A stretch of DNA of 64,000 bases from Basidiobolus meristosporus CBS 931.73 (lineage: Eukaryota > Basidiobolomycota > Basidiobolomycetes > Basidiobolales > Basidiobolaceae). The position numbers and the translations under genes were made by a program. The stretch is from assembly GCA_002104905.1 (NCBI GenBank), contig MCFE01000068.1, positions 123,938-187,937 on the forward strand. Direction: 5' to 3'. Shown piece after piece: positions 1 to 12,005 of the stretch (within the stretch, counting starts at the first letter, position 1; each line of letters starts with the position of its first letter). The notes below the pieces were generated by a model. The model searched no databases. It saw only the letters and a program-made list of their open reading frames with translations, and was not told where the DNA came from.

Positions 1-547
1 CTTTTCATGCTAGAACCAAGCACATTGATATTAGACATCATTTCATATGTGACACTATAGAGAATTACTTAGTTAGCTTAGTTTACTGTCCTACAGATGA
101 AATGATTGCAGGCATATTTACCAAACCATTAGCTAGAGACAAGTTTCAATATCTTAGGTCAAAATTAGGACTAGTCAGTATGAGCATTTAGCTGAGTGGG
201 AGTGTTGTAAGAATTTGTAATTCCACCTAAATATTCAACTAACTTAGTCACTTAGATCATTACCCTCAAACCCTAGAGAATACTGACCAAATTCCTTGTC
301 AGGATTTAGAATATTTTCACCAAAATACCAGGTACCCAGATCATGAAAATTCTCAAAGTTGTCCAAACAGCCCCAAACTTTGCACACATGTTTTTGGGAC
401 CTTCCTTAACCTACTCTATGTGTTTGTAATGCCAAGACCAGGTAACAGTATAAATACTACTTTTACATTCAATAAATTATTAAGTGAAAACCACATAATC
501 TACTTGTCCTCCCAATCACTTCCAATATCTCCAAGACTCTTACAACA
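1..547 (+). mobile_element. Ty1/copia retrotransposon, 3' end of pol plus 3' LTR
   Basis: The left edge of the window holds the last part of a copia-type polyprotein followed by a complete LTR. The open frame 3-191 ends in a stop and carries the conserved RNase H tail of copia elements, with the RTKHIDIRHHF and IFTKPLARDKF motifs. A purine-rich stretch at 194-202 (polypurine tract) directly precedes the LTR at 203-547. The LTR starts TGTTGTAAGA and ends TCTTACAACA, a perfect 10-base inverted terminal repeat. Because pol lies just upstream, this is the 3' LTR, and the body of the element lies to the left of the window. Confidence 0.88.
203..547 (+). repeat. Copia LTR copy 1 (345 bp)
   Basis: Complete LTR bounded by TGTTGTAAGA at 203 and TCTTACAACA ending at 547. 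It is the best preserved of three related LTR sequences in the first 2 kb. The middle contains a short-lived open frame that should not be taken as a gene. Confidence 0.85.
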
Positions 548-1106
548 TATAGCTGGGTTTAGCTATAAAGGCAACAGAGTTGGTTTGCTATGCAGGCTAG
601 GCTTGGTGTTCTTGAGAGTGCTACATATGCTAGGCTTGGGTAGTAACTAGAACACAGTTGTTGAATTCTCAATATTTGCTGAGACACAATCTTAACTTAG
701 TTGAGACACACACTAAACCAAAAGGTTTAGTAAGTGTTATTGATACTTTTCTGATCAAGTTGAATTAGTAAGTGCCAAGAGACTGGATTAATTGAAATCA
801 GTTTGGGTGTTGATAGGTGCATAAGATAAATGAAAATTGCATCATCAATCAGCCAATGTCTTGGCAACTGCCAAGTAGCTGGATAGACCTCAGATGACTA
901 ATCACCTGGAAAGGCTTAGCAGATCAGGTTGAGGACATAATGACCACATAAAAATTGATTAGGGGTGACAGCTAGACATAGATTCTGAGAAGTAATAAAA
1001 TAAATTATAACTTGGATTAGTTATGTTTGGGCTAGGGAAAAGCAGCCAGGGTACTTGATTTTCTAACTTAGTAAAATTTGCCAAGTTTTTTAAATGATGA
1101 TGTACA

Positions 1107-1369
1107 GCAGTATTTATACTTTTACATGATCTTGGCATAACATACACATAGAATAGGTTTAGAAAGCTCACAAGAACATGTATGCAAAGCTTAGGGCTAC
1201 TTAGACAACTTTGAGAATTTTCATATTCTGGGAACCTGATATTTTGGTGAAAATAGTTTAAGTAAATACTAACATGGAATCTGGTCAGTATACTCTAAGA
1301 TTTGTGGATAATGATCTAAGCAAGCAAGTTAGGTGAATATTTTGGTGGAACTCCAAATTTCTTACAACA
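1107..1369 (-). repeat. Inverted, truncated copia LTR fragment
   Basis: Reverse-complement relative of the LTR at 203-547. On the minus strand it begins at 1369 with TGTTGTAAGAAATTTGG and follows the LTR through the conserved AATATTCACCTAACTTG and ACATGTTCTTG-like stretches to about 1107. There similarity fades and no second terminal repeat is seen. It is a truncated or diverged copy inserted in the opposite direction to its neighbours. Confidence 0.75.
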
Positions 1370-1394
1370 ATGTATACAACTAGGCAAAGTCCAG

Positions 1395-1935
1395 CATGTT
1401 GTGCTAGAACTAAGCACATGAATATTAGTCACCATTTCATCAAGGAAGCTACAAAAGTAATATGTTAACTTAGTTCACTGTCCTACAGATGAAATGATTG
1501 CACACATATTTTCTGTACCATAAACTAGAGACAAATATGAATATCTTAGACTACAATTATCACTAGTTAATACAAGTATTTAGTTGGGTGGGAGTGTTGT
1601 AAGTTTTGTAAATATACCTGAATATTCACCTAACTTGGTCACTTAGATCATTACCTACAAATCTCAGAGAATTCTAACCAAATTCTTTGTTGATTTACTT
1701 AGAATATTTTCACTAAATATCAGATACCAAGGACATGAAATATCTCCAAGTTGTCCAAAAAGCCACAAACTTTGCACACATGCTCTTAGGACCTTCCCAA
1801 ACCTCTTCTATGTGTTATTTGGGCAAGGCCATGTTAAAGTATAAATACTACTTTGACATTTAACAAACCAGTCAATGAAAACCATACTACCTACTTGTCC
1901 TCATCACTTCCAATATCTGCAAGACTCTTACAACA
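1395..1935 (+). mobile_element. Second, decayed copia pol 3' end with LTR copy 3
   Basis: Bases 1395-1594 match the pol tail at the left edge (for example CTACAGATGAAATGATTGCA is shared) but carry substitutions and in-frame stops, so this is a dead copy. The LTR at 1595-1935 again begins TGTTGTAAG and ends TCTTACAACA (341 bp). It lies next to the inverted fragment, so two insertions of one family abut here. Confidence 0.8.
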
Positions 1936-2955
1936 TAGTATTCCAGAGCTTTGACCATGCCTAAAGACTTTTCCAGTGAGAGTACTGAAGTTGGAGACCA
2001 AGGATGTGGTGGTGAACCAGAATACCTTCAATAATCCTAAGTCTGCTCACAACATCCTTCCATAATAGCTACCTAGGTATTGGTTTTGTAAAATGGTCAC
2101 CCTACTTATTACCAACCCTATCTGTCCTCTACCTTCCCACACACTTTTACATATTCCGGGTCTAAAAAGGATGAATATTAGGCCACCAATGATGGATAAA
2201 CGCATCCAGCTGATAGAAAATTGCATGCTAGTTACTATCCAAAAGTTGTGGTCAAATGAAAGCCACTAACTTCCCAACCTCGCCTCCAAAATGCAGTACG
2301 TACATGCTGGTGATTAGATCAACGAGTGGATTTTTTTCAATAGATTGCCCAGCATGACTACTAAATCGACGGATTTTTTTATCACCAGACCCATACACAT
2401 CCTGGGCACTGGCCTTATAGCATAATAGGCAATTAAGTAGGTGAATGATTCATATCACTTGTCAAAAGTGGTGGGGAATCTAAGCAACTTTTATGAAATA
2501 AACATCTTCTAGCGACCAGTGAAGTGGTTGGCCTTGCGTGAGCAAGTCTTCAAATCTAGATTCTCACACATGTACGACCAAACCGGATTATTACGCAATA
2601 TATGAAGGTGCATGCCTCCTGTCGTTTGGACTCCTGACCAAAACCCAATGCTAGTCGAGGGGCGAATCGAATCACCTGATCCACCGCGGGGAGCCAATCG
2701 CGAAGAAAGCGGTTTTTTTTTAGCTAATCCCAGGGGGAAACGGCCGCGATCGAGGAATTCACTGATGGCACCCACTCACCCACTCGCCCACACAAACTGC
2801 ACCCACCCCGCTGTCGGGCACGCCAGGAAAATTCAACCAAGTCCAGTGGAAATTGGGCGATTTTTTTTTTATCGACGGACAAACTGCATCACCGGTGACA
2901 ATCCGGGTCTTTTCCCTTCTTGATTGATATTCGACGAGAGAGGGGTCGCGGACAA
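1936..2955. other. Intergenic, no gene seen
   Basis: About 1 kb between the last LTR and the nucleotidyltransferase start. Short open frames on both strands (for example 2509-2775 minus and 2612-2923 plus) overlap each other and resemble nothing known. Several T-runs occur. The 3' part must contain the promoter and 5' UTR of the next gene. Confidence 0.5.
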
Positions 2956-5174
2956 ATGCATCAATCGGACATATCGCTTACCGAACCTGAAGAACGTTTT
3001 GGGTTTGAGCAGAATATCTTGACGAAACCAAACCCCGAACACACCACTCGAGAAACTACCGGTGGGAACTGGGAGTCCTCGGAGGGCCATATAGATTCCG
3101 AAATCTCTTCTCAAGCCACGGATGACTTTGATTTGAACCCAGAAAATAAACCCACCAACCCCCCAACTATGAACCCCTCTAATCCCATTCCTCCCCACAG
3201 CAGCGCCCCTCAAGCCGACCCTCCGGCCCGGGCACCCGAGAAGAAGAAGAAACCGGCCAGGAAAGGGCTGCGGCAAAGGCTTTCTCGGGAAGAGGAGGAG
3301 TCGCTGACGCTGGACATGCTGGCACTCTTTGAGGTTTGTTTTCACACTATGGCGCACCCAGGGGAAACCCGACCTCACTAAACCTCGTATTTTTGGTGAC
3401 CCACCCAACCGATTACTCAGACCCTTCGCCCGACACCTGAGAGTATCGAGTTGAGACACAGGTTCGTGCAGAAGCTGCAGAACATCGTAGAGGTCGAGTG
3501 GCCCGACAAGTATATAAAGGTGCACTTATTCGGGTAAAGCATTCCTATTCTGCTCGCCCGTTCTGCCCACCACCGGACTCACCCCTCTCCCCACCCCAGT
3601 TCCTCAGCGAACCTGCTATCCACCTCCACCAGCGATGTCGACATCTGCATCCTTACCGACTGGGACGACCTTACCAACGTGCACGTTTTGGCCGCCTGTA
3701 TGCGTAAACGTGAGTCCAAGAATTCTCCCCAACAAGGGTTCACTTGAGCATGTCTAACCACCGGGTCCAACAGATGGAATGCGCCGGGTTTACTGCATTG
3801 CCGGAGCCAAGGTCCCCATCGTGAAGATGTGGGATCCCGAATTGTAAGCACCACCCTTTCCCTTTCCCTTTCGCGATAGCCTATCTGGCAGCCGGCGAGC
3901 GGATGGATTAACCTTTTGCTGGGAATATAGGAAGCTGGCCTGCGACATCAACATCAACCACCCGATCTCCCTGAGGAACACCGAGATGATCCGCACCTAC
4001 GTTGCGATCGATCCGCGCGTGAGGCTACTCGTGATGATCATCAAATACTGGACGAAGCGTCGAGTGCTGAACGACGCAGGTTTGTGGCATTTCCCCTTCA
4101 GGACCCCGGTCAATCCCCACTAAGTCGGTTCATTCCAGGTGTCGGCGGCACCCTATCAACCTACACATGGGTCAACATGATTCTGAACTTCCTCCAGATG
4201 CGCAACCCGCCAGTGCTCCCGAACCTGCAGAGCATGGCGAAGGATCGGCCGGACATGCTCGCCATCATCGACGGGGTGGACACGAGCTTCTACGACGACT
4301 TCCACTCGCTCATCGGGTTCGGCGACAAAAACAAGGAGACGCTGGGCGGGCTGCTCTTTGGATTTTTCAAGTAGTGAGTATCCCTTGCCTCTTCACATCT
4401 CCCCAGCGACCATGTTAGAATAACGCTCTATGTAGCTTCGCCCATGAATTTGATTACGACCGACATGTGGTTAGTCTGAGGGAAGGGGGACATCTGCTGA
4501 AGACCGACAAAGGATGGCACACCGGGAAGCTGTTCCGGGTCCTGTGTGTCGAAGAGCCGTTCAGCCCTGACCGCAACCTGGGCAATAGCGCGGATGAGTG
4601 GAGCATCGAAGGGATCCGGGAGGAATTCAAGCGAGCCTACGACATACTGGCCAAAAAGAACGACCTGAAGCTGATGTGCCAAAGATACACCTTCACCACG
4701 AAACCGCAACAAGGCGGGGACGCCAAGGACAGAGTGCCCAAGGCCAATCATGATCGCACCGCCCTGGAGCTCTCGGAGATGAGGAAAACGTTCAAACAGC
4801 ATTTCCCAGAACTCAGATCGGAGCGTCCGGTCGCCAAATCGGCCGAGAAGGAGAACGCCCCGCCAAACAAGTGGCAGCTGGCTGGCGAGCGGCTGAAACT
4901 GGACGATCTCAATGGAGCCACGTTCGCGAAGATCGTGCGGCATGCGAACAACACGGTTGCCAGGCCATCGGAGCAACCGAAGCCAACCAACCACAAGCCA
5001 CGGCCACCCGCCTCTAGCAAGCCTCGGAAAGTGCCAGGAAAGCCTCCATCTCAGGACGTCCTTAGAAAGTCGGAGGAGGCGAAACGGACGGCCAAACCTA
5101 GCCGGCCATCCAAACCTAGAAACGTGAGCAAGAAATCGAAAGAGGCCAGCGAGGTGTTACTAGCTGAAAGGTAG
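2956..5174 (+). CDS. Cid1/Trf4-type non-canonical poly(A)/poly(U) polymerase
   Basis: Nucleotidyltransferase that adds nucleotides to RNA 3' ends. I join seven exons: 2956-3333, 3421-3533, 3600-3709, 3774-3843, 3931-4079, 4139-4373 and 4436-5174. They sum to 1794 bases (597 residues) in one frame. After a disordered, proline-rich N terminus comes RPTPESIELR. The catalytic core spans the exon 2/3 junction: HLFGSSANLLSTSTSDVDI, the family's G-S-x-DxD motif with both metal-binding aspartates. The central domain follows (LLVMIIKYWTKRR, LSTYTWVNMILNFLQ), then the PAP-associated domain (FAHEFDYDRHVVSLREGG and DPF-like PFSPDRNLGNSAD). The tail is basic and low complexity. The family includes Trf4/5 of the nuclear TRAMP complex and the cytoplasmic uridylyltransferase Cid1; sequence alone does not decide between them. 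The ATG at 2956 is the first in frame. Confidence 0.9.
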
Positions 5175-5780
5175 CCACGGTTCGATACGAAATCCCCTGT
5201 ACTTTCCCACTCGCCTCCACCGACCGCACTCCGATACTCCAGCCAACCCTCTCCCTCTCCCTCTCCATCGATTTCGTTAGCCCTGTCTTTCCAACCATCG
5301 AATCACGCAGTAACCCACATAATCCGAATTTATACGGCCCCTCCCCACCCCCCCTTTACTCAATGAGTTTTACCTGTAAATCTGTAGTACCAAAAGCCAA
5401 AAATCCCCCCGAAAAAACCCCATGTATTAGATTGCTCTCAACTAAAAATGAGGGAGCCTCACTCCTGCAATTAGACCAACAAAGGATGGACTCACCAAGT
5501 CGACAAGTAAATGCCTGCCAAAACCTGATGTCCACCAAATAGGCTAGACACGGCACACCGATCGTGATAAAACGCGAAGGTGGAGCTCTTCGATGGCGTT
5601 CAAAACCAGCGCAATGGATTTATCGTGTGACATGTGCAAGTGGTGATGTGCCATGTAGCCAATTGCTGGGTGAGTGGCTAAGCCATTCGTTCTCAAGTTT
5701 CCGAGGAACCTTTTGGGGGGAGGGGAGAATGTAACCTTTATTTGAGCCAATTGCCCTCCGTTGAATGGTTTAGATCGACC
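5175..5780. other. Convergent 3' region
   Basis: About 600 bp between the stops of the nucleotidyltransferase (+) and the Prp24/SART3 gene (-). It should hold both 3' UTRs. No convincing coding frame is seen; the minus-strand frame at 5544-5750 has no recognisable motif. Confidence 0.5.
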
Positions 5781-8700
5781 TCATTTCTGACGTGATGCAA
5801 GGAATAGGTCACGGAAATCGGAATTGCTCTTGGATGATGTGGCGCTGCTGGACGTCGTTGGGGGACTCGCCAAGGGATGTGCTTTGGCAACCACCCTGGG
5901 CTTTTGCGTGGACAGTTTCGTCGCAGGTCTTTGGATTCGTCGTGGAAGTAGCGCGGTGGGGACGGGCATCCTAGCAAAATGTATGGTCAGGCCAATAGAG
6001 GTTTCATCTTGTGCTACCAGAAATACTCACGCTGGGGATGGTTTTGGTATCTGATTAGAGAGCTTTGCTAGATCCGAGTTCGACGGCTCCACATGAATGG
6101 TTTGTCCATCAATCACGGTCTCGTTGAGGCCGAGAACTGCCTTTCCTACATCCTGGTGAAATAATTGCCATGCTTAGCTCGGCAGTGACCATTGAAACAA
6201 GCAACCGTCCCCAGCACCAACCGATTCCTCGAAGTACTCCACAATAGCAGCATTTTTCTCCGGGATCAATCTGGCGTTTCGAATATTCCCATACTGAGTG
6301 AATCAAGTGGTTAGTGGCGAGATTGTTCCGCTCTTGCCGCCAATTCCCTACCTTTTTGAACTCCGCCCTCAACGTGACTATGGTGGTTTGCTCGGAAAGT
6401 CCTTTGACGTAGACGCTGTGAGACTCGATCCGCGACTTCTCGTCAGCGTTTTGCTTTCTGCAGAATAAGGGTAACGCTGCTTAGTACTCGGGGATTTCGT
6501 TGGATCGTATTGGTATTGGTGAGGTACCTCTCTTTCTTTCTGTCGACCAATTTCAATGGATCTGCCACGGTGACTGTGATGTGTCTACCGTTGAAATTGT
6601 ATTCGTTCAGGGACAATGCGGTGCGAGCGCAGTTCTAGAGGTGAACAGGTTAGGCCAACATTCTTGCTCCTCGTCGAGCCAGAACCCACTTCGAAATGCC
6701 TACCTCATCTTGATATTCCACAAAGCCGCATCCCTTAGACTTGCCGTCTTCGTTGGGCACAATCCTCACTTCCTGTAGAGCACCATACTATATTTCCGAC
6801 GAAGCATGTTATTTGTGTATCCCTTGGGCTTTGGTCAATCCATGTATACCTGTTGGAATAGGGACTCGAGCTCCTCTTTGGTGGTTTTTAGAGGGAAGTT
6901 GGCGACAAAGAGGGTCTTCTGATTGGCAACCTCTTGACTACCGGATAAGCAGATGATTAGTCGCCCTGTTGGTAATTGGCACCCACTTCAATCTTACCTC
7001 GGATTCGGTTTTTTCTTTTTGGAGGGATCCGAAATTGCAACTGATAACGGCTTTCCTGGTTCGAATTCTTGACCATTCAAGCTGACCGCTGATTCAGCCG
7101 ATTGCTACTCAACATCAGCATTGAGCATCAATGATTGCATCTAACGTAAGAGGTACATACACTGTGTTTAAACTGGACGTATGCAAAGCACCTGGATCTC
7201 CCTTCCTTGGTGAGAGGCATGCGTATCTCTTCGATCTCTCCAAACTGCGAGTAGATTAGGTGCCTGTTGGCATACTCATGATGACTGATCTGTACCACTG
7301 ACCGACTTGAACAGCTCTCTTATCCAGTTCTCCTCGATGGTCCGAGAGAAATTACAAACAAAGATGGTCTTCGGATCAGAGGTCTTCTCTGGACTAACAT
7401 GGGTCGAGATGTCCCTTCCGTTCAACGTGTGCCCATCCTTTGATTGAGCAGTCTGTGCTTGCTCCTAATCCTCAAGTCAGATGAGTTGCCTGGCGCGGAT
7501 TTTTCGCTAGACTTCCTACCTCACTAGCAAACTCCACGTAAGCATAGCCCTTGGAGGCCCCCTCTTTGTCCTTCACGATTCTGACGTCAACCACCGATCC
7601 GCACTAAGACTGCCGTGTTAATAACAATGCTGATATGCGCCAGACAAGATGGTGTATTCCATACATCCTTGAAGAACTCGGCAAGCTCCACTTCATCCGT
7701 GTCGGGGTTGAGGTTGCTGACAAATAGTGTGAAATCATCCTTTCGTCTACGATGAATAGAATAATCATTAGAATCCCATGAATGTACCAAAGCAAGCCAA
7801 TGATCCGGTACGTCTTGGAGAGTTTCTGTTTTTTGGATGCTACAGTAGTGCATTTAGTTCCGTGGTCATACATAGCCGATGAAGAAGGATGCTTAGTAAA
7901 TACCTGAATTCTCGTCATGCTCATCAGGCTTATCTTCCGCCATCGGGCCTTCAAGCTTGCGTTTCTCGGCTTTCTTTTCCTTCTCCTTCTGTCTTCTTTT
8001 GGCCTGATGAAGCAAGATTAGGCACAAGCTTGCGATGTCAGTAGTTGAGCCAACTGTATCGCTACCCGAAATTCCCGATCCTTCTCCAGTCGCTTCTCCC
8101 GTTTCTCGGATTCACGCTGAAGTGCGTCGGCTTCTATGAGACGGGTCTAGTATGGTGATTAGGCTATCAGTGGATTCAACCTCCAGCAAAGATCTCTCCA
8201 CTAACCTGTTCCTCCCTCTGTTGCAGGATCTTTCTTTGCTGCATGATTCGGGAGTACGCTAATTCTAAACTTTCGATCGAGCCCGCTTCGTGCTCAAAGC
8301 TGAGCCATGCTTCGAAGATCCGCTCGGGCCAATCCATCTGTTTCTGGCAAGCCTGTTTGAATATCGATTGTACTTTGCTGACGGTGTTATGTTGCCTTTA
8401 TGATTGAGATTAAGTCAGAGTCTGGTTTGGGATGTCGTCGAATCCATAGCCTTCTAAGGCTTCTTACTTCTCGAACTCTATGTATCTCAGCCAGACATCG
8501 CTCTCACCACCTTTACGTTTGATCAAGGAGTCCCAAAGCTTTCTTGCCTTTACGATATCCTCGACTATACGTGTCTATCGATTCAAATCAGAGCTTGAAC
8601 CAAGACTGGAACGACGGCAAACCCTACCTCGGTGTTGATCCAATTATACTCGACTCTGCAGTATGGGTCACCATCGGGAAAGGCTGGAACGAGATAACAT

Positions 8701-10799
8701 CAGGATGCAGTTCGAGGGGTAACTATGCTCGGGGCAAATACCGTTTGTGATTGTCTGTAAGATATAGAGGAAGCCGTTGCGAAGGCTTTCTAGAGATGCG
8801 CAAAGAACTTTTAGCCCGAAACTCAATGCTGCTCACTCCGGCACGGCATTACCTGCGTCTTTGTTTTGCTGGAACCGATGTCTAATGAAATCACAATAAC
8901 CAAAGCTTAGCTTCATAAGCTCCTCTATATTGCTTTGCAACAGCCCCGATTGTAATGACTTCTCCACAATAGCTAAATGTATCGGAAACCATAATCAGTC
9001 AACTGACAAATGAACGTCACTAGTGGACGACAATGGATGGTACCGTTGATGTCAATCTCGACCCCCCTAAAGCTTTCCTACGAATTGGCGGACAGTTATA
9101 TACCGGTGGTGACAAGGGAAATAGGTATGAAAAATACCGTTGTGCGAACAACATGGCTCCATAAATCTCCGGACCAAGGACAGTTTCGTACGCTCCTTTC
9201 ACAAACTTTTGGGACCACGCTTTGAATTCGGAAATGGCCCAACTAAGAACACACTATGAGAACCCAGTGCACGAGGACCATGTCAGCTGAAAGGACGCTC
9301 ACCAGATAGACGATATACTCGTCCCACAGTGTTGGATCTAGACAGTGGATTTGAAGTGCTCGCTCGTATGTCGTTTTCACATAGAACACGTCTATTTCTT
9401 TGTTCTTCTTTAAATACTCGATGTATGCTCGATAGGAACTCAAATCATTTCCATTCTGCGCCTATATCCAAAGAGATCAGTCATGATGACGATTACGCAC
9501 GTTACTGGGAATCAAGCTTACGATGGCGGCTTCATACTGTTCAAGCTGTGTGCAAAGATTCATGGCCTTCGTGTAAATGGAATTGGCTGCGATCATTTCG
9601 GCCTCATAGTCTTGATTGGAATAGTTCGTGACGAGGGTAGAGTATTGAGCGAATGTATTTTCCAGATCTGCAGTTACATCGGCTCGCTGGTCAGCGGGAT
9701 AGTTCCTTCTTGACAAAAAATAATGAGGCGTACCTTCGTGTGGAGTGCTGATACGCTTGAGATAGAGCTCCTTAACCCGATTATATTGAACCACGCTACA
9801 GCGACCGGTTATTTTGGATGAACTCGATGGATTGTTAATGGCCTTCTCATACCTGTGATTTGACTTTGAAAATCAAGCAGGTGGATATTAGACGATTGTT
9901 GCAACAAGTCCCCACTGTCTACATACCTCAAGAAGCCCCATTTCGAAATCTTTAAATGGGTTCCATATAACATGACTCTAAAGAGAAATCAGAATTTACG
10001 TCAACGATCTAGCCTTCCAGGGCGACTGACACCATGGAACCAACCAATTTGTAATGATGTCCGGTTGCATTCACCGCTCGGTGATATACTTCGCGGACTT
10101 TGTCCAGGTGAAAGACAGTTTGGAGAGCCTCGCTGGATGAACCATCCATGGCTTTATATTCCTCCGTCATATAATTGATGTATCTAAGCCAGATCTCTAT
10201 AGCTAGTAGAGGATTTAGACACAGAATCATACAAGCTGTCGATATGTATCATACATAAATAATCGTCCACTGCCTTTTCAAACAGCGTAAGCACTCGCTC
10301 CTTCTCTTCCACATCTACCGCAACAGCGATTTCGTCCTGAAGCCATTCCAACCATAAAGCTACATACAAATGGTATCGAGATCAGTGGCTGGAGTAAGGG
10401 AAATCTTCAAAGAGGGCTTACATTCGGTCAGTGGAAAATACTGGTGCATCTTTTCCCGCGCCTCTTTCAGCTCCTCAAACACCGAAAGTGAACGAAGCGT
10501 ATTGATGTACTCTACGTGAAGTTCGTATTGATGCGGATTGCCACCTAACTATTTGCGAAAGATCACCCAGCATTAATCACTGTAAAATCACCACCAACCC
10601 GCCACCACAACCGTCACCGTGACGGACCATCAGCCGTCCTTGTGAGGCACCGATGGGTCACGGGGAAACGGACCATTCGCGAAAAGAGGGGAAATACCTG
10701 TTCGCGTAATTCCGACACCTTCTTTTCCAAGCCCGGATCCAACTCGAACTCCTGGATCTCCATCTCATCTGAACTAGAAGAATCCGACGAAACTGACAT
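5781..10799 (-). CDS. prp24: Prp24/SART3 U4/U6 (and U6atac) snRNP recycling factor
   Basis: RNA-binding protein that re-anneals U4 with U6 during spliceosome recycling in the nucleus. The gene is split into many short exons. The N terminus (MSVSSDSSSSDEMEIQEFEL) is acidic. It is followed by an array of HAT helical repeats (LWLEWLQDEIAV, IEIWLRYINYM, SSYRAYIEYLKKNKEI, LWDEYIVYL). After a basic linker come four RRM starts: DFTLFVSNL, PKTIFVCNF, QKTLFVANF and the weaker SVYVKGLSEQ. The last residues before the stop, SNSDFRDLFL, match the short C-terminal motif by which Prp24/SART3 contacts the LSm2-8 ring. HAT repeats plus four RRMs combine features of human SART3 and yeast Prp24. Individual intron borders were checked only for some exons. 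Confidence 0.9.
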
Positions 10800-12005
10800 T
10801 GCGTTTACTCCGAAAGATACCCTTGGTGAGGAAGCTTTATGCCGCTGCAGGCAAGACGACGTAGGATTTAACTAGAAAATTATTTCATCCCGAAAATTGA
10901 TTAAATCCAGCCATGAGAAGCCTAATTTATGTCCACTTTGGCTTAAGTGGGCGCTGGTGGCATTCACGGATTAGTTGGATGATCTGCGGATAATCCCAAC
11001 CTGGTCTGTAGCACGGATTCATTTATGAAGTCGGGAAACAAGATCGGCTGATCGCTCACATGGATCATTACTGGACTCATCGGGATATATGCATATCCCA
11101 ATATAAATTGGGGCACCATCCAAATTTAAGGTATGCACCTTCAACCGATCCCACATCCAGTATCTAGATAACAACTAGTCTATTGGCCAATTCCCACCCA
11201 ATCCCGGTTATACACCTCAGTGGAAACGGGTGGTAATGTGAATGTGGTAATTACCCGAGAACCCCGGGGATTGCCTCCTCCCGGAGCCAACCAAAGTGCT
11301 GTCTCAGACCACGAGGATCACAATGTTCCTGAAACCAAGCCAGATCTCACTTCTCATGGCTACTATCCATTCCTATCTATGTTAATCTATCTACCTATAT
11401 TCTCATGGAATCTAGAAATAGAGAGCAGATTGAGCTAAAACCACAGTCGATGAGGCATCCTCACATTCAGCAATCTACGATTAAGCTGGTAACGGACGGA
11501 AGCAATTCACTTGACCTTGTCCGATCCACAAATCATGTGTGCGCTTGCTAATCTTGGTAATGTTCGGGATGGATTCCATGGAATGGTGTGGAGATTAAAT
11601 TTAATAGGTGCTTTAGACAATTCTCAGATAAACAGTGTAGGAATATAGGAGTCAACGAAACAAGTCGGTCTAGAAGGGGTGACATTCTACATATGGATTT
11701 TTCAGTGATCCAACCAACAGCATGGTGCAGGTCCTTGGGGTGCCGTCGAAGACACATTGCCAGTGCTTCAAAAAGGTCTAGATTGAGATTGGGTCTATTA
11801 TGAGCTGGCATCAAGAAGTTGAACCGGTGGGATATACGATAGTGTTGGGCTAGTGTGGGCGGCCGCAAGCTGGGTTCTTACTATTTACATAAAACATTCC
11901 GATAAGCCATGTGTTGAGAAGCGTGGAAATAAGCACAAAGTAATGAATGGTTGAGCGTTTTCAAATATCATGAGCAGATTAGAAGCTAGTGTCGAGGCGT
12001 GGGAA
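10800..12005. other. Intergenic, nothing recognised
   Basis: About 1.2 kb upstream of the Prp24/SART3 start and downstream of the WC-2-like gene's stop. Short frames at 11220-11438 (+) and 11548-11868 (-) lack motifs and plausible splice continuations. I see no RNA gene or repeat. Confidence 0.45.

Noticed and set aside
420-650. Open frame within and after the first copia LTR
   Set aside because: It begins inside the LTR and a similar frame appears in the inverted LTR copy; it is a by-product of LTR sequence.
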